This document shows positions 19,802-32,613 of a DNA stretch of 64,000 bases, one piece after another (positions within the stretch are counted from its first letter, which is position 1; every line of letters starts with the position of its first letter). A program made the translations under genes and the position numbers. Origin of the DNA: Neostapfia colusana (taxonomy: Eukaryota; Streptophyta; Magnoliopsida; Poales; Poaceae); the NCBI GenBank assembly GCA_030760725.1, contig JASWHV010000019.1:37141944-37205943 (forward strand), read 5' to 3'. Under the pieces are notes generated by a model that saw nothing but the letters and a program-made list of their open reading frames with translations, was not told the origin of the DNA and ran no database searches.

Positions 19802-22800
19802 ATGTCATAGAGCTGAAGAGGGTGCCTCACACACTAAGTCTAAGCCTCGGTGGGCAATTCCACCGAACAGCTCGCGTGAGCCACCGAGCAGCTTTGCCGC
19901 ACCAGCTCCTGCTGTTTTCTCCCACGCTTGAGTACCCTTGGGTCGGTTCTGACTGCTCCTTCAACGTGATCACGTTCCCTCATACCGAACAATGGCTCAT
20001 TTGCCTTCCTCTCTCGCGAGAACGCCGAGCAAACCAGTTCCTCACGTCCGCTGCTCGGCCGATCGTAAGAACGGCGAAACAACCGTGCCATCCCTCCCCT
20101 GAGCTGCTAAACATGGCCGCGAGCTCAGCCCCCACCTCCCTGACCTGAAAGGAAGCGAGCCTAGGCCTCCCTAGCCCGGGAACAACCGTCACAGCGGCGA
20201 CCTAACGTCGGCCGCCGAGCAGGCGCTCGTGGACAGCTCACCACAGCGACTTTCACGGCCGAGCAAGGGCGGCAAAAGGAGCATACGGACTCCACGCTTC
20301 TTCCACCTGAAGCTCAAGCCACGTCATGAGCTCTCGCCAGTGAATTCGGGAATTTTGTCCCGGCGGCTTCAAACCGACGTTCCGGTACAGTTCCTTAAAA
20401 TTTTCCCTCTCTGATCCTCCGTAGGTAATAAATCTTGCACATAGATGCTGGATTAGCTGGCGACCATTTCTCCTTTAGTATCCATCACATGAAAACGCCT
20501 CAGAGCAACGGAATTCGAGCTCTACTAGGGGTGTGCGCTGCGGACCCATGCGGTCGCATGGTGAAACCATATTTGCGGCCACTCCTGAGCTACTTTGAGG
20601 TGGTGCCGATCTTCCTAGAGCTGCGCTGGTGCTGTACAGCTCATCTATACAGGTGTTGGCAGGCTGGGAACCTCGGGCGACGGCGCCGAACCTCAACAGA
20701 GGCTGCCGCACGCCGCCGAGCTAGTTCTGGCCACCGGCAGCCCGAGCACAACCCACAGCCGTGTTCCTCGGTGCCCTAAACCCCCTGGCGGCGAGTCCTA
20801 TTTCCGATGGTGGCCGGAAACGGCCGGCCGGCAAGCACCGATGTGCTCCGGCGAGGGGGAACACGCGGGCGCGGGAAGGGGGCCGGAGGAGGAAGACGAC
20901 GGGTGGGCCCCGTCTGTCAGCAGCTCAGAATTTAAATCCGCGATCGGGTGTGGCTTGGATCCAGTGTGCTGGCGCGCAAAAACACCGTGGCCCCAGTGTG
21001 TCCCAGTCCTGATTGGCTGGAATTTAAATAAGCGGGCCCACTCGAGTTTTCAGTAGGAAAACAATTCCAGTGTTGGCTCAAACTTTGGAAAATCATAGCT
21101 CCCTGTAGAAAACTCCAAAATGAGTGATTCCAATTGGGTTGGATTCATCTTTCAGATTTCTATACAAATATGAACTCAGATTTTCATGAAAGTTAATATT
21201 GTATTCTGGAAAATTCTTTGAAGTGTTTCTGAAAAAGAATTATTTAGGGAGTTTGGTTTACCCAAAAATCCCCAAATTTTGCCAGAATATTCTTTAGCAT
21301 ATTGTTGACCTTCTAGCAAAATTTCAGCTCATTTGAAGATCATTTGAATAGGAATTTGCCAAAAACAAACTGCTGTGTTCATAAGAGTCCAGAAACATTT
21401 TCAGAAAATGTTTCTCACTTCAAAAATCTATTCTGGGAAATACCTAGCTCGAAAAATCATAGGAAGATTTAGGCAAGCTCTCTGAGACATACTTGAAATT
21501 TTAGTTCACTTAATTTGCCATGAAAATGCACATTACTCCAGAATTAATTCTTTTGAGTAGAATTGCTTAAAGAACTGTCCTGGGAGAACTACTCAAGTAA
21601 AAGGGCTGAATTTTGGACCAGATTACTTTCATATGACCAAGAACTCACCTGTAAATTATCAGCTCAAGTTGAGCCCTTGAACTCCCTGTGCTTTCTCTCC
21701 ATACTTATGTATATGTGGGAATACATGAAGGACTTTGTGAGAATTATGGAGAACACAATTTGACCCCACCTTAGCTGCAATTTGGCAAGCTAGATCCTTA
21801 GGTAGTATAGAACCTGCTGTAAAACTTTTGAGGCCATTGGAGTTCTTGTTCTTCAGTTGCACTCAAATCTTTTCAGCTCATTTATTGTGTTCATTAGGGA
21901 AAATAGTTAGTGTATAGCTAAGATAGTAAGATCAAGTAGTGATTTCTGTTTCTTTGCACAACAGAGGCAAACCAAGCCATTCTTGGCTTTTCCACACAGC
22001 CTCTGTTCTTAAGAATTCCATTCAATAACTTCTTTCTATTACATTCTATAAAACATGTGCATATGCATTTCAATAGGAACCACAATGAAGGGGATTCAAA
22101 GGAGTGATTCATTGAAGTGGATCAAGCTCCAGAGAATCAAGGGTGGATCAGCAAGGATACTATCTGTTTATATACGACTACCCTGCAAAACAGGCAAGCT
22201 CCGGTTTGCATTTAACAGCTGTTAAGTTTTTATTTTGTATTCACTTTCGGTTATAATATGAATTGTGCATTAGGTCTAGTGTTTGATACTCTTCTTGCAT
22301 AACCAAATGAACCCATGGAGTATTGGGTAGGTGTCTTTACACCGTGTAGAACTGCCATGCTTAAGTAAGGTTCGGTAGAAGTTGAGTGGTGAGATGCTAC
22401 TTGCATGTTCAGGAACAACAGGGGCATACGGGATTGGTTTATAAATGAATTAGCAAGTTAAAGTTGAGCCCGGAAGGTTGTAGGAGCAGCAGGACATAGG
22501 GGCCTGGGTGCCATAGACCTGTCCGTGTCGTTCAAGGACCGATCCGTATGTGGCCTTGTTGAACAAGTTTGGGTTGTGTACCGGACTCATGCTGGTATTA
22601 TGGGACCCAGTAAACCGATGTACCTCGGGATGCTGTCGTTGGGACTTTTCGGGTCGCCTCAAGCGGACGGCCGGTGTGCAGTATGTGGGGAACATTCTCA
22701 TGACATCTCACGTCGGCAGGTGCACCCATGAGAGTGGCTACTGTATGGGGCGACTTGATCAATTCAACGGGGGTGAAACGGGAGAAAGGCTGCCACGTAC

Positions 22801-23050
22801 GACGTCAGTGATGGTTGCTGTAGGCAACGTCGAGTACGGGTGTACGTGTCGTGTAGTCCGGGTGTTATTGATTCGAATCACCGTCGCTCACGGAATGGAC
22901 CGAGCATACTTGTTCTCACAGTCGTGACGTAGTAAGAACTTGCATGAGAAAGGAACTAATCACATTGGTTTGAAGTTTCGTACTAGCTTTGTATTGGATC
23001 TTGATGAATAGGCTAGTGCAAACTCGATTCTTTTATGCCATGAGCAATTT

Positions 23051-23095
23051 ACATGGGGGGAAAGTGTTTCTTGTTTGATTGTGGACTCCCGATGT
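23051..23095 (+). other. Conserved LTR hairpin, B3 (weakened stem)
   Basis: Same loop core TTTCTTGTTTGATTGTGG; arms ACATGGGGGG and CCCGATGT pair with mismatches. Confidence 0.5.
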
Positions 23096-23803
23096 GGCGT
23101 GCCCAAGGTTACTTAAAATGCTGCAAATAATACCTGAAAGTAAGGATTCACTTTTAGGCAAGTTTAATTATGCTTATGCCATCCTATTTTAGGTTCATAA
23201 CCTCACATAGAGTTTCATGTTTAGGGTGACGGTTAAGTCTTGCTGAGCGTTATGCTCACGGATGCTATCCGAGTTGTTTTGCAAGTATTTGACTTCATGC
23301 TTAAGAGAAGGGATGCCGATGAGACTCGGGAACCTCCGAGTGCTTACTCAAAGAGCATCCTCGCCGCTGCAGACTGTCTTCGTGTTGCTAGTAAGAAACA
23401 GTCCGCGGGCTGGACTGTTTCTTTGTTGCTAAGTTACAGATGAGTCGTGAGAGTTATAGTCTTCTGCTGTAGCTTAGTTTGAGATAAGTATTTGTAAAAC
23501 ACTTTTGTACGTTTCCGCAAATGATTTATGTAATGTGATATGTTTCTTTGACCCGTGTGTTGTTGGGTGCCACATACCACGGCACCACCCAACGAGGTCT
23601 TGTCCCTCACAGTATGTGTCGTGTCAGCTGGGTGTTTTTGATTGCAATCACTGTCGCTCGCGGTAGTGAGCATACTTGTACATTCAGCCGTGACGTAGTA
23701 ATAAACTGGGAAAAAGTTAAGATGCTTCGTGAGTAACCCTCATATTGGAGATGAGGAAATGATCAACACCTTCACTAAATTTAATTTCCACCTTGTGCTA
23801 GTA

Positions 23804-23848
23804 GCGTCGAGGCAAAGCATTTCTTGTTTGATTGTGGAGTCTCGACGT
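23804..23848 (+). other. Conserved LTR hairpin, B1 5' LTR, first copy
   Basis: Arms GCGTCGAG and CTCGACGT pair (7 Watson-Crick pairs plus one G-T) around TTTCTTGTTTGATTGTGG. Confidence 0.6.
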
Positions 23849-23913
23849 TGATGGCGCAAGGTCTGTATGGGTCTAGGGTAGCTCACTAAAGTTACTTTCA
23901 CCTCGGGCAAGTG

Positions 23914-23958
23914 ACATCGAGATGAAGTGTTTCTTGTTTGATTGTGGAGTCTAGATGT
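23914..23958 (+). other. Conserved LTR hairpin, B1 5' LTR, second copy
   Basis: Arms ACATCGAGA and TCTAGATGT pair 8 of 9; the B1 3' LTR copy is perfect. Confidence 0.6.
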
Positions 23959-24505
23959 AAATTGCGCGAGGGCTATAAAATTTGCTTAAAACTTGAAGTA
24001 AGAACTCTCCTTTAGCTCAAGTTCATCTTATGTGCAGACTTCTATATTCAGCCCTCTATTTTCAGCATGTAGAGTATCATGACTAGGGTGACGGTTAAGT
24101 CTTGCTGAGCTTCATGCTCACGGATACTGCATGAGTGGTTTTGCAGGTAATAACACTACGATGATATGTACGGGTGTCCGATGAGACTCGGAACTCTCCG
24201 AGTGGTGAACTCATGGCAACCCCTGCCGCTGCTATTCTGGTCGTGTTGCTAGTGAGAAGGGTCCGTGGGCTGGACATCTTCTCTGTTGCTTAGCATAGAT
24301 ATGAGACGTGAGTTATATTAGTCTTCCGCTGTAGATTACTTTAAGAAGTATTTGTAAAATTCACACTTTGTAATCTTCTGCTTGATTTATGTAATATGAT
24401 ACTTTATATTATGTGTGCTGTTGGGTGCCGCATCGCACGGCACCACCCAATGCGATTCCCGGGAGAGCGGCATGGCCCCGTGATTGGGTCCGGGCCGTCA
24501 CAATG

Positions 24506-24517
24506 TGGTATCAGAGC
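24506..24517 (+). promoter_or_regulatory. B1 primer-binding site (Met-tRNA)
   Basis: TGGTATCAGAGC, three bases after the LTR end at 24502. Confidence 0.93.
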
Positions 24518-26271
24518 CGCATTGGTAATAGCACACGGAATAAGGATCATATTATGACAAAAACTTAGGATATGGTGAGGAAACGGTATTAGGCCCACAT
24601 AAGGACTATATTTGTATAGTTACTTAAAGTGGCAGGACTAACATACTTGTTATAATTCTGAATTTTGATTATGTAACGACGCACCTACGCTCAGGTAAGC
24701 ATGGTAAGGAACGCCACTGAAAGCGGATCAATTTCGGTTAGCTTCCCTGACGAGGAAAGTGGTTCAGGGTATCGGTCTCACAGCTTGGTGTGAGACGTCA
24801 ACATGAAACTCTTGAACTCTTCATGTTTCTGAGCTCATATGAAACGCTGGTCCCTGGCGTGCATTAGGCAAGAAAATGGAAACCCCATCGTGTGGTCGGT
24901 AACACGATAGTGTGTTCTTTTGGAAATAGCCTAGGAGAACATATGCAGCGCTTGCTATCGGTGTGCCCTGCAGGGCAGTAGGTGATATCTGTTGGGTTGA
25001 TAAAATTTCCAACCGTGACGACCCGTTCGCGCTCTACTTAGGTTCCCCGTCGTGTGGTGTAAAAACACGATCACGTACCTTGAGATGTTGCTTGACTCAA
25101 GGACGGCCCGTATGGAAATGATGCGGGGCGTATGTTTTTAGTATGATATGGAACTGCCTGAAATGAGAAAACCTATGTGTGCATCATCATTGAGTGCTCT
25201 TCTGCAGGTACTAACCACGTACGTATCCCGGCGATGTCAAGTACCAGCCGTTGAGGTCTGTTGAATTGGTTGATGAGCTCATTAAATCACTGGAGATTCC
25301 AGCTCTGTAGTACACGTGTGCGAGGGACCGTTTAGTGCCACAATTGAGATGTATATAACGGTATAATCCGGTTAGGATTTTCCTTTTTGTGAGGAACGTA
25401 GTACCGACATTGTTCTTACGGTGCATCGACACCGTACTACACTTAAAAATCCTCTTCCCTATGAAGAAATGATTCATGAACTAACTTTTAACTAAAAATG
25501 GAAGTTTGAAACAAATATTAGTTATTGAACTCTTATTTTGAGCTAAGATTCAAATAAGAGGATGTCTAGGTTTCAAATATTTCAAAAACAGAGTGCTCTG
25601 GTTCTGGCAGAAATTCTTGCTGCAATTTAACAGAGCATAACTCTGAGTATATTTAACCAATTAAGGTGTATGATACAGTTCTGGGAATATTTTCAAGTGC
25701 TCTACAACTTCTTTGTAGAGCTCCAGAGAAAAATCAAACGTTAACTGGGTGAAAAGTCCAGTTGAAGACAAACTGTTCAGAACCAGGACAGCAGAAAAAC
25801 CTCTCTGGACCTTTCTGTTTTTAAGCCATAACTTTCTGTTGAAAAATCCCTAATAAGCCTGTGATACACCATTGGAAAGTTCATGAGATATGAAACATTG
25901 TTTTAGTTCAAAGTTGGTGCAGATTCATATTGTATTTGTATATACAACTGTGAGGAAATCAGCCACATACAAAGGAGATTGTGGCAAATTTTATCCAGAA
26001 ATTCTGTCAACTTTGGAATATCATAACATTGGATTCAGAGATGATCTAGAGGCATAGGAGTACTTTTTGGAAATATACTGAAGTTATATTTAACTTTGGT
26101 ATTCAACTTGAGTTATGAAAATGCTTCTAAACGGATCAAAAGCTGGGTTAGGACAGAAGAGTCTGTTCTGCACAGCAAAGAGAACGGTTGAAGGAGCAAC
26201 AAAGTGAACCCATGAGCAAATGAGTTATATGACCAAGCTCATGACCTTGGGGTTGCTCTGCGCTGTGTAGT
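24518..26271 (+). other. B1 leader, deletion junction at its end
   Basis: Noncoding; 25300-25440 is homologous to 7390-7510 of E2. It passes directly into RT coding sequence near 26272, so the leader end, ORF0, gag, protease and first RT residues have been lost by deletion. No other feature recognised. Confidence 0.65.
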
Positions 26272-28027
26272 AGGAAGAAGGACGAAACACTACGGCTTAG
26301 TGTTGATTTTCGTCCGCTTAACATTGTGACAATCAAGAACAAGTACCCGTTACCACAGATTGACATATTGTTTGATCAGTTGGTCAAAGCAAAGATCTTT
26401 TCCAAGATGGACTTAAGGTCAGGATACCATCAGATTGAGATATGGGCTGAGGCTATTCCGAAGACAGCTTTTCGACGAGGTACGGGGTGTATGAGTACCT
26501 TGTCATGTTCCTTGGCCTCCCCAATGCTCCAAGCTCAGTTCATGTACTTGATGAACTCAGTATTCATGCCAGAGCTGTACAAGTTTATCGTGGTCCTCAT
26601 TGACGACCTACTGGTTCCAAGTCAGAGGAAGAACACGAGAAGCACCTGCGTATAGTCTTGCAACGGCTGCGGGATTACAAGCTATACGCGAAATTCAGTG
26701 AGTGCGAATTCTAGATATCGCAAGTGCCTTTTCTCGGGCATACTATCTCAGTGGATGGCATCACTGAAGACCCGAGCAAGATCGCACAAGTGCTGCATTG
26801 GAAGTCCCTGAGAACTGTTCACGAGGTACGGAGTTTTCCTCGGACTTGCGGGATATTATCAGAGGTTCATTCCGAACTTCTCGAAGATTGTCAAGCCTAT
26901 GACATAGCTGCTGAAGAAGGCTACCAAATAGGTTTGGAGTCCAACAGGTAAAGCAGTGTTCAAGGAATTAATGAAGCACCTAACATCAGAACCGGTTTTG
27001 GCGCAGCCAGACACAACAAAACCGTTTGATGGGTACTGCGATGCATCTGACTTTGGGCTAGGATGTGTGCTGATGCAAGACCGAAGGGTGGTCGTGTATG
27101 GATCATGGCAACTGAGGAATCATGAGCAACACTATCTGACTCATGACTTAGAACTCGCTGCTGTGGTACTCGTACTAAAAATATGGAGGCACTACCTACT
27201 CGGTAACCTCGTGCATAAATATACTAACCACAAGCGCCTCAAGTACATATTCAATCAGAAGGAGTGGAACATGAGGCAGCAAAGATGGTTGGAGTTGATA
27301 AAGGATTATGAAATAGAGGTCCATTATCATCCCGGCGAGGCTAACGTGGTCGCGAATGCGTGAGTTGCAAGTCACACGTTCATAATCTAACCATCGCCCC
27401 GTTGGAAGAGAGCGAGCCACCATTACGTGTGGTTCCCCATAGAGCTCTCTGCAATTTAGCTTTTATCCCCACCATCCGTGAAGAAACGGGGGCAGCCCAG
27501 AAACATGACAAGGGCATGTCACATTTGCGGAGACGTATAGACAGTGGGAAACTGAAATATTTCCGGAATGACGGAGACGGCGTCCTGTGGTTTAAGGACA
27601 GAATTATCGTACCCCGTAACCCGGAATTGAGGAAGAAAAATTTTTGACGAGGCTCACTTGTCAAAGTTTCTATTCCTCTCGATTCATTGATCCAATCCAG
27701 GTTATGGAAAGATGTGGATCCGTTGCATACCGGCTGTAACTACCAGCGACACTCTTCTGTGTATCCGACATCTTTCACATTTCTCAGCTGAAGAAGTGCA
27801 TCAAGTTTTCAACCACCATTCAGATAGGAAATATCGAGAAACTGAAACCGGATCTCACGTATCAGGAGGGACCGGTTCAGGTCATCGACATAATGGACCG
27901 AACCACATGCGACGGTACGTTGTGGTTCTATAAAGTTTTATGGAGTGATCACTCCAAGGTTTAAGCGACATGGGAGAGCGAAGAATTTCTTCGCGCCAAT
28001 TATCCCAACTTTGACGTCGCATCTCCG
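26272..28027 (+). pseudogene. B1 pol remnant: RT and RNase H, integrase deleted, chromodomain
   Basis: Homologous to E2 11528-12920, then jumping to the E2 chromodomain region. Visible: 'IKNKYPLPQIDI', 'KMDLRSGYHQ', an RT active-site region reading LIDDLL, RNase H with 'YCDASDFGLG' and 'LELAAVVL', and a decayed chromodomain at about 27885-28027. Frames change near 26475, 26630, 26830 and 27360. At about 27677 the sequence passes from the integrase start to its end, an internal loss matching about 880 bp of E2. It is clearly dead; retention of AAG where E2 has TAG at 11709 helps identify that E2 stop as a mutation. Confidence 0.88.
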
Positions 28028-28085
28028 GTAATTTCCCACCATCCTCCCTTTCATGTTTACCTTATAATCTCGGGACGAGATTCTT

Positions 28086-28101
28086 TTAAGGGGGGGGGGA
28101 A
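28086..28101 (+). promoter_or_regulatory. B1 polypurine tract
   Basis: AAG followed by a long G run and AA immediately before TGTAAAGG at 28102; same position as the E2 tract. Confidence 0.85.
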
Positions 28102-28670
28102 TGTAAAGGTCCCAAAAATTGGGATACAAAGGGCCTGAAGTTTGAACACCATTTGGTTTTGAGTTATGAAAATTTGGACTTGTTTAAATTCTTTTCGACA
28201 TGTGATGACACATGATGTCCCACCACTCTAACCTAGGATCAATTGATTGTTGGGGGACAAAGTTATTTTGAAACCCATGTGTAATCTCTCATGTGCAAGG
28301 GGAAATGAAATTCAGATTTTGAAACTCAAATTTTTCAAACTCAAATTTCAAATGAGGGCAACAATAGGAATACAAACTGTTGTGATCAAAACCTCATTTG
28401 CAGCAGCCAAACCAAAAATCAAGTTTCATATTTGAATTCCTTAGGTCCAAATTAGAGGGTAGGCAAAGTGTCATGAATTTTTGAAGATATTTGCTATCCA
28501 TTTTTCCAAATAGACTTAAATGTACAATGAATTCAAATACAAATTTAAATTTGGATGAAACTTGTCCAATTATCCACACACAATTCAGATTTGAATTCAC
28601 ACAATTTGATTTTCAGCATTTCCCAAACTGAGGAGATATTTGTGAGAAAATTTGAGGGGATAAGGGGCAA

Positions 28671-28681
28671 GTGGGGCCCAC
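28671..28681 (+). promoter_or_regulatory. GTGGGGCCCAC palindrome in B1 3' LTR
   Basis: Followed by ATGTCATAG; the central base varies between lineages while the palindrome is kept. Confidence 0.45.
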
Positions 28682-31600
28682 ATGTCATAGGGCTAATTTG
28701 ACTTGCACCCTAAGTCTTGGGCCCTGTTTTCCTACTCCACTGAGAAGATGCACCCGGACGCCACCGAGGGCGCTGCCGCCACCTCCTCGGTTAACTTCCC
28801 TCGCGCTGGAACCATGTGTGTGGTTCTCTGTTCCCTCGGCGTGATCTTTTCCTCGCTACACCGAGCTGTTTGCTCTTCGCTATCTCTTCACGAACAACCG
28901 AGGCAGCAGAGGGCGCCACCGAGTTTTCCATGCAGCAGCTACTCTCCCGAAGTTTTCATCATGCTGGCGAGTTGCTTGGGTGATTCCTTAGCCCCGACAT
29001 GATCCTCTCGCTCGCAAACTGAAACCCTGCTGCCTTTATTTCGTGCTCACGCCCGAGCACAGCGCCGCTCGCTGTCACCACCACCGATCAATCGTGTAGC
29101 CAGTGTTTCATCACGTGCAAGCCTCGACAGAGTGGCAAAATGGCACCAGGGCATCTCCCTCTCCCTCCTCGACGCAGCACCGGCCGGTGTTTGGCCTCCC
29201 TACCCCGGGAACGCCATGTCCGCACGGCGGTCGAACGAGCACCCACGGAGAGGTCTCATGTGGACAGCGCTGCAGGGAGCCTTTCATGCCCGAGCAAGAG
29301 CCTCCTCGGACGCGTTAGGACCCTGTGATGCTCACCTCCGAAGCTCAAGCCAAGACATGGACTACCGAGCGCGAATTCATGAAAGTTTCCCCGGCAGGCA
29401 CAAACCGACCTTCCGCTATGATAATCTCAAATTCGATCTCTATTCTCGTTCTTAGGTCGCCAAATCTTGCACATGGGACCAAAAGTAGTCGGCGATCATT
29501 TGCCCTTCACAACCCAAGCTGGGAAACGCGTGTAGACCGCACAAATTCTAGGTTTTCTGAGCTCAAACGTGGAGGAGGTCTCGGGTGCACGGTGAAACAC
29601 CATTAGCCACCAGTCCCGAGCAGTTTGGAGGTTATTTAGAGCTTCCTCATGGATCACTGGTGCTGTAGCGCCGTTTCACCGAGCTTTTGACGGGCTAGGC
29701 TAGCTGGCCGACGCCACCGAAGCTGAGCCGAACCGCCGCACCGTCGCCGGCTAGGTTGGAGCCACCGCTTCTCGGGGAAAGTTGTTCCATCGTGTTCAGC
29801 GCATGGTTTTAGGCCCTAGCAGCAAGGGAGAGCTCGGGGGATGGCCGGGGGGGCTGAAATCCAGCGAGCTCCGGCGAGCCCGGCGACGCGCGGGCGCGGG
29901 AATCGCGAGGTTGAAGAAGCCTCGCCGGGCCCGCGTGTCAGTCGCTCTGGAGGGGGAGACCAGATACTTTGTGGCATGGGATCATCTGTGACAGCACTGG
30001 AAATAGTCCTGTGGCCCCGCATGGCGCTGTCCCGGCACTAGACATGTGTCCCCTGGACCCACCGTCAGTGTTTGAATTTTTCCCCAATTTAATTCAAAAT
30101 TCCAGAATTTCCCCAAACTTTAGAACCTCATAACTTTTGCTAGGAAACTCCCAATTTAGTGATTCAAATTGGGTTGGATTCAGGTTGAAGAACTCTATCA
30201 AAATATGCAACCCATTTGTTTGAAAGTCATTATTTAATTCTAGAAAATTCTTTAAAGCTTTTCAGCAAAAGAATTTTAGAGGGAGTTTGGTTCATCCAAA
30301 AATCCTCAAATTTTACCAGAATATTCTTTAGGATGTTAGTTAACTACTGTAAGAATTTCAGCTCATTTGGAGTTGATTTTATTAGGGGAATTCAGATTTG
30401 AAGTTTCTGTGTTCAATTGGATACAGAAACATTTTCAGAGAATTTCCAAAATTTGGAAATTCAGTTCTGGGTAATTCTTTGCTCCAAAAATCCTAGGAAA
30501 ATCCATGCAGGTCTTATGAACTATAATTGAAATTGTAGTTCACTAAGTTTGGCATGAAAATATGAGTTACTTCAGAATTAATTACTTTTTGCTTAATTGC
30601 TTGGCGAATTGTTCTGAACAAACCACTCAATGAAAAGTGCTAATTTTTGGTCCAGATGACTTTCTTGTGACAAGGAACACACATGAAAATTTTCAGCTCC
30701 ATTGGAGCTCTGGATCACCCCTGTTCTGTTTAACCTTTTAAGGTGATCAACATAGAAGAGGGGGAAAACACTTAGCACTTAATCATGTTGCTTCAACTCA
30801 AACCCAAACCACTAGCACCAGCGTCATTTTAAATTCTTAAACAGAGTTCCAGTTTTTTTAAACTTGTCATTAGAACTTGTTAGCAAAAATCTTTACAATT
30901 AAATCCATATGCATATTCATTACGTGTAGCATCTACGTGAAGAATTTGAAGCAATTAGAGTGATCAAAGAAGGAGGGAACGAGTGATCAAGCCTCAAGTG
31001 GTCTTCACTAACTGAGCCGTATATATAAGTCCCCTGCAAAACAAAGGCAAGCCCCGGTTTGCATCAAAACTTACAAGTTTTTATTTGTATTCACTTTATA
31101 TTGTCTAGCATTTTGTTTATTGCATTAAGTCTAGATGGTATGAAACTCCAAATGCATGACACAGAAAACCCTGGAGTTTAATGTAGAGTAGGTTATCAAT
31201 TGATTATAACTGCTGATCTCAAGTTAACAAAAGTGGATTAAAAGAGGCATAACTCGAGTAGGCAGTTTCCTACTCGTGAACCGGGATTAAGGGGGATCAA
31301 TCGGAAGAGTTGGGAATTGATCCTCATAGTTGGGAATGGAGACCGGGCAGTGGATGGAAGGCTCAAGGATGTGGTCCTGTGAACCTAGTCTATGTTTGAG
31401 TCGATTAAGGCCCGTTCTCATGTGCGGCCCCGCTGGACAAGTTCGAGTTGTGTACCGGATGCATACTGGCAATATGGGACCCAGGAAACCGATGTAACAT
31501 GTTAACCTGGGTGTCGAGGCAATCACCACCGTCTTATGCAGATGCTGAAAGGATAGAGAATCCGGCTCTACGAGGGTTTGCCGTAGTGAGACTTAATCCA

Positions 31601-32026
31601 AGTCGGTGGGACCAGTTCGACATTTGGGTGTCGTGTGAAAGGTTGCCACATACGATGTTGGGATTGGTTGATCACCGGTCTCAGACGGGCGTATGTGTCG
31701 TGTCAGCCAGGTGTTTTTGATTGCAATCACCGTCGCTCGCGGTAGTGAGCCTACTTGTACACCGAGTCGTGACGTAGTAATAAACTGGGAAAAAGTTAAG
31801 ATGCTTCGTGAGTAATCCTCATATTGGAGATGAGGAAACAATCAACACCTTCACTGAATTTAATTTCCACCTTGGGCTAGTAGCGTCGAGGGTGCAGGGT
31901 CTGTATTGATGGCGTCGAGGGTGCAGGGTCTGAATTTAATTTGATTGTGGAGTCTCAACGTTGATGGCGCAGGGTCTGTATTGGTCTAGGGTAGCTCACT
32001 AAAGTTACTTTCACCTAGGGCAAGTG

Positions 32027-32071
32027 ACATCGAGATGAAGCGTTTCTTGTTTGATTGTGGAGTCTCGATGT
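32027..32071 (+). other. Conserved LTR hairpin, B1 3' LTR
   Basis: Perfect 9-bp stem ACATCGAGA/TCTCGATGT around GCGTTTCTTGTTTGATTG. Confidence 0.65.
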
Positions 32072-32613
32072 AAATTGCGTGAGGGCTATAAAAGTTGCTT
32101 AAAACTTGAAGTAAGGACTCTCCTTTAGCTCAAGTTCATCTTTTGTGTAAACTTCTATATTCAGCCCTCTATTTTCAGCATGTAGAGTTTCATGACTAGG
32201 GTGACGGTTAAGTCTTGCTGGGCTTCATGCTCACGGATACTGCATGAGTGGTTTTGCAGGTAATAACACTAAGCTGATACGTACGGGTGTCCAATGAGAC
32301 TCGGAACTCTCCGAGTGGTGAACTCATGGCAACCCCTGCCGCTGCTATTGTGATCGTGTTGCTAGTGAGAAGGGTCCGCGGGCTAGACATCTTCTCTGTT
32401 GCTTAGCATAGATATCAGACGTGAGTTGTATTAGTCTTCCGCTGTAGATTACTTTGAGAAGTATTTGTAAAATTCACACTTTGTAAGCTTCCGCTTGATT
32501 TATGTAATATGATACTTTATTATGTGTGCTGTTGGATGCCGCATCGCACGGCACCACCCAATGCGATTCCCGGGCAAGCGGCACGGCCCCGTGATCAGGT
32601 CCGGGCCCTCACA

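Larger units (their letters stand above)
19346..23611 (+). repeat. B3: long gypsy LTR lacking its 5' end (interrupted by E1)
   Basis: Homologous along its length to the B1 3' LTR (28102-32613): AT-rich start, GTGGGACCCAC-ATGTCA (19791-19801), GC-rich core (19850-20950), AT-rich middle, 'GGCAAGCTCCGGTTTGCA' near 22192, the hairpin at 23051-23095 and the terminal CCCTCACA. It is followed by GTATG and mid-LTR sequence of B1, so it is a solo or 3' LTR inside the B1 5' LTR. Its first few hundred bases would lie left of E1, outside the window. No intact ORF; an alpha-like frame near 22105-22192 is degenerate. Confidence 0.8.
23612..24502 (+). repeat. B1 5' LTR, 3' remnant
   Basis: Homologous to 31691-32613 of the B1 3' LTR and ending GGGCCGTCACA three bases before a primer site. 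The upstream part is displaced by B3 and lies outside the window. It carries two copies of the hairpin module (23804-23848 and 23914-23958). Confidence 0.85.
23612..32613 (+). mobile_element. B1: internally deleted chromovirus-type gypsy element
   Basis: A 5' LTR remnant, primer site, leader, a pol remnant and a full 4.5-kb 3' LTR of a relative of E2. Compared with E2 it lacks ORF0, gag, protease, the start of RT and the integrase. It sits in the SIRE-like pol; the five bases after its 3' end are CAAAT, but the left target copy is outside the window. B3, E1 and E2 are all nested in its 5' LTR, so it is the older element. Confidence 0.85.
28102..32613 (+). repeat. B1 3' LTR (about 4.5 kb)
   Basis: Starts TGTAAAGGTCCC and ends GGGCCCTCACA. 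It contains GTGGGGCCCAC-ATGTCA (28671-28681), a GC-rich core to about 30050, 'GGCAAGCCCCGGTTTGCA' near 31048, a small direct duplication around 31885-31945, the hairpin (32027-32071) and the terminal GGATGCCG...CGGCACC hairpin. The alpha and beta frames are not open here. Confidence 0.9.

Noticed and set aside
28703..29606. Overlapping ORFs in the B1 3' LTR core as a possible host gene
   Set aside because: The region lies wholly inside a defined LTR and has counterparts in other LTRs without conserved frame.
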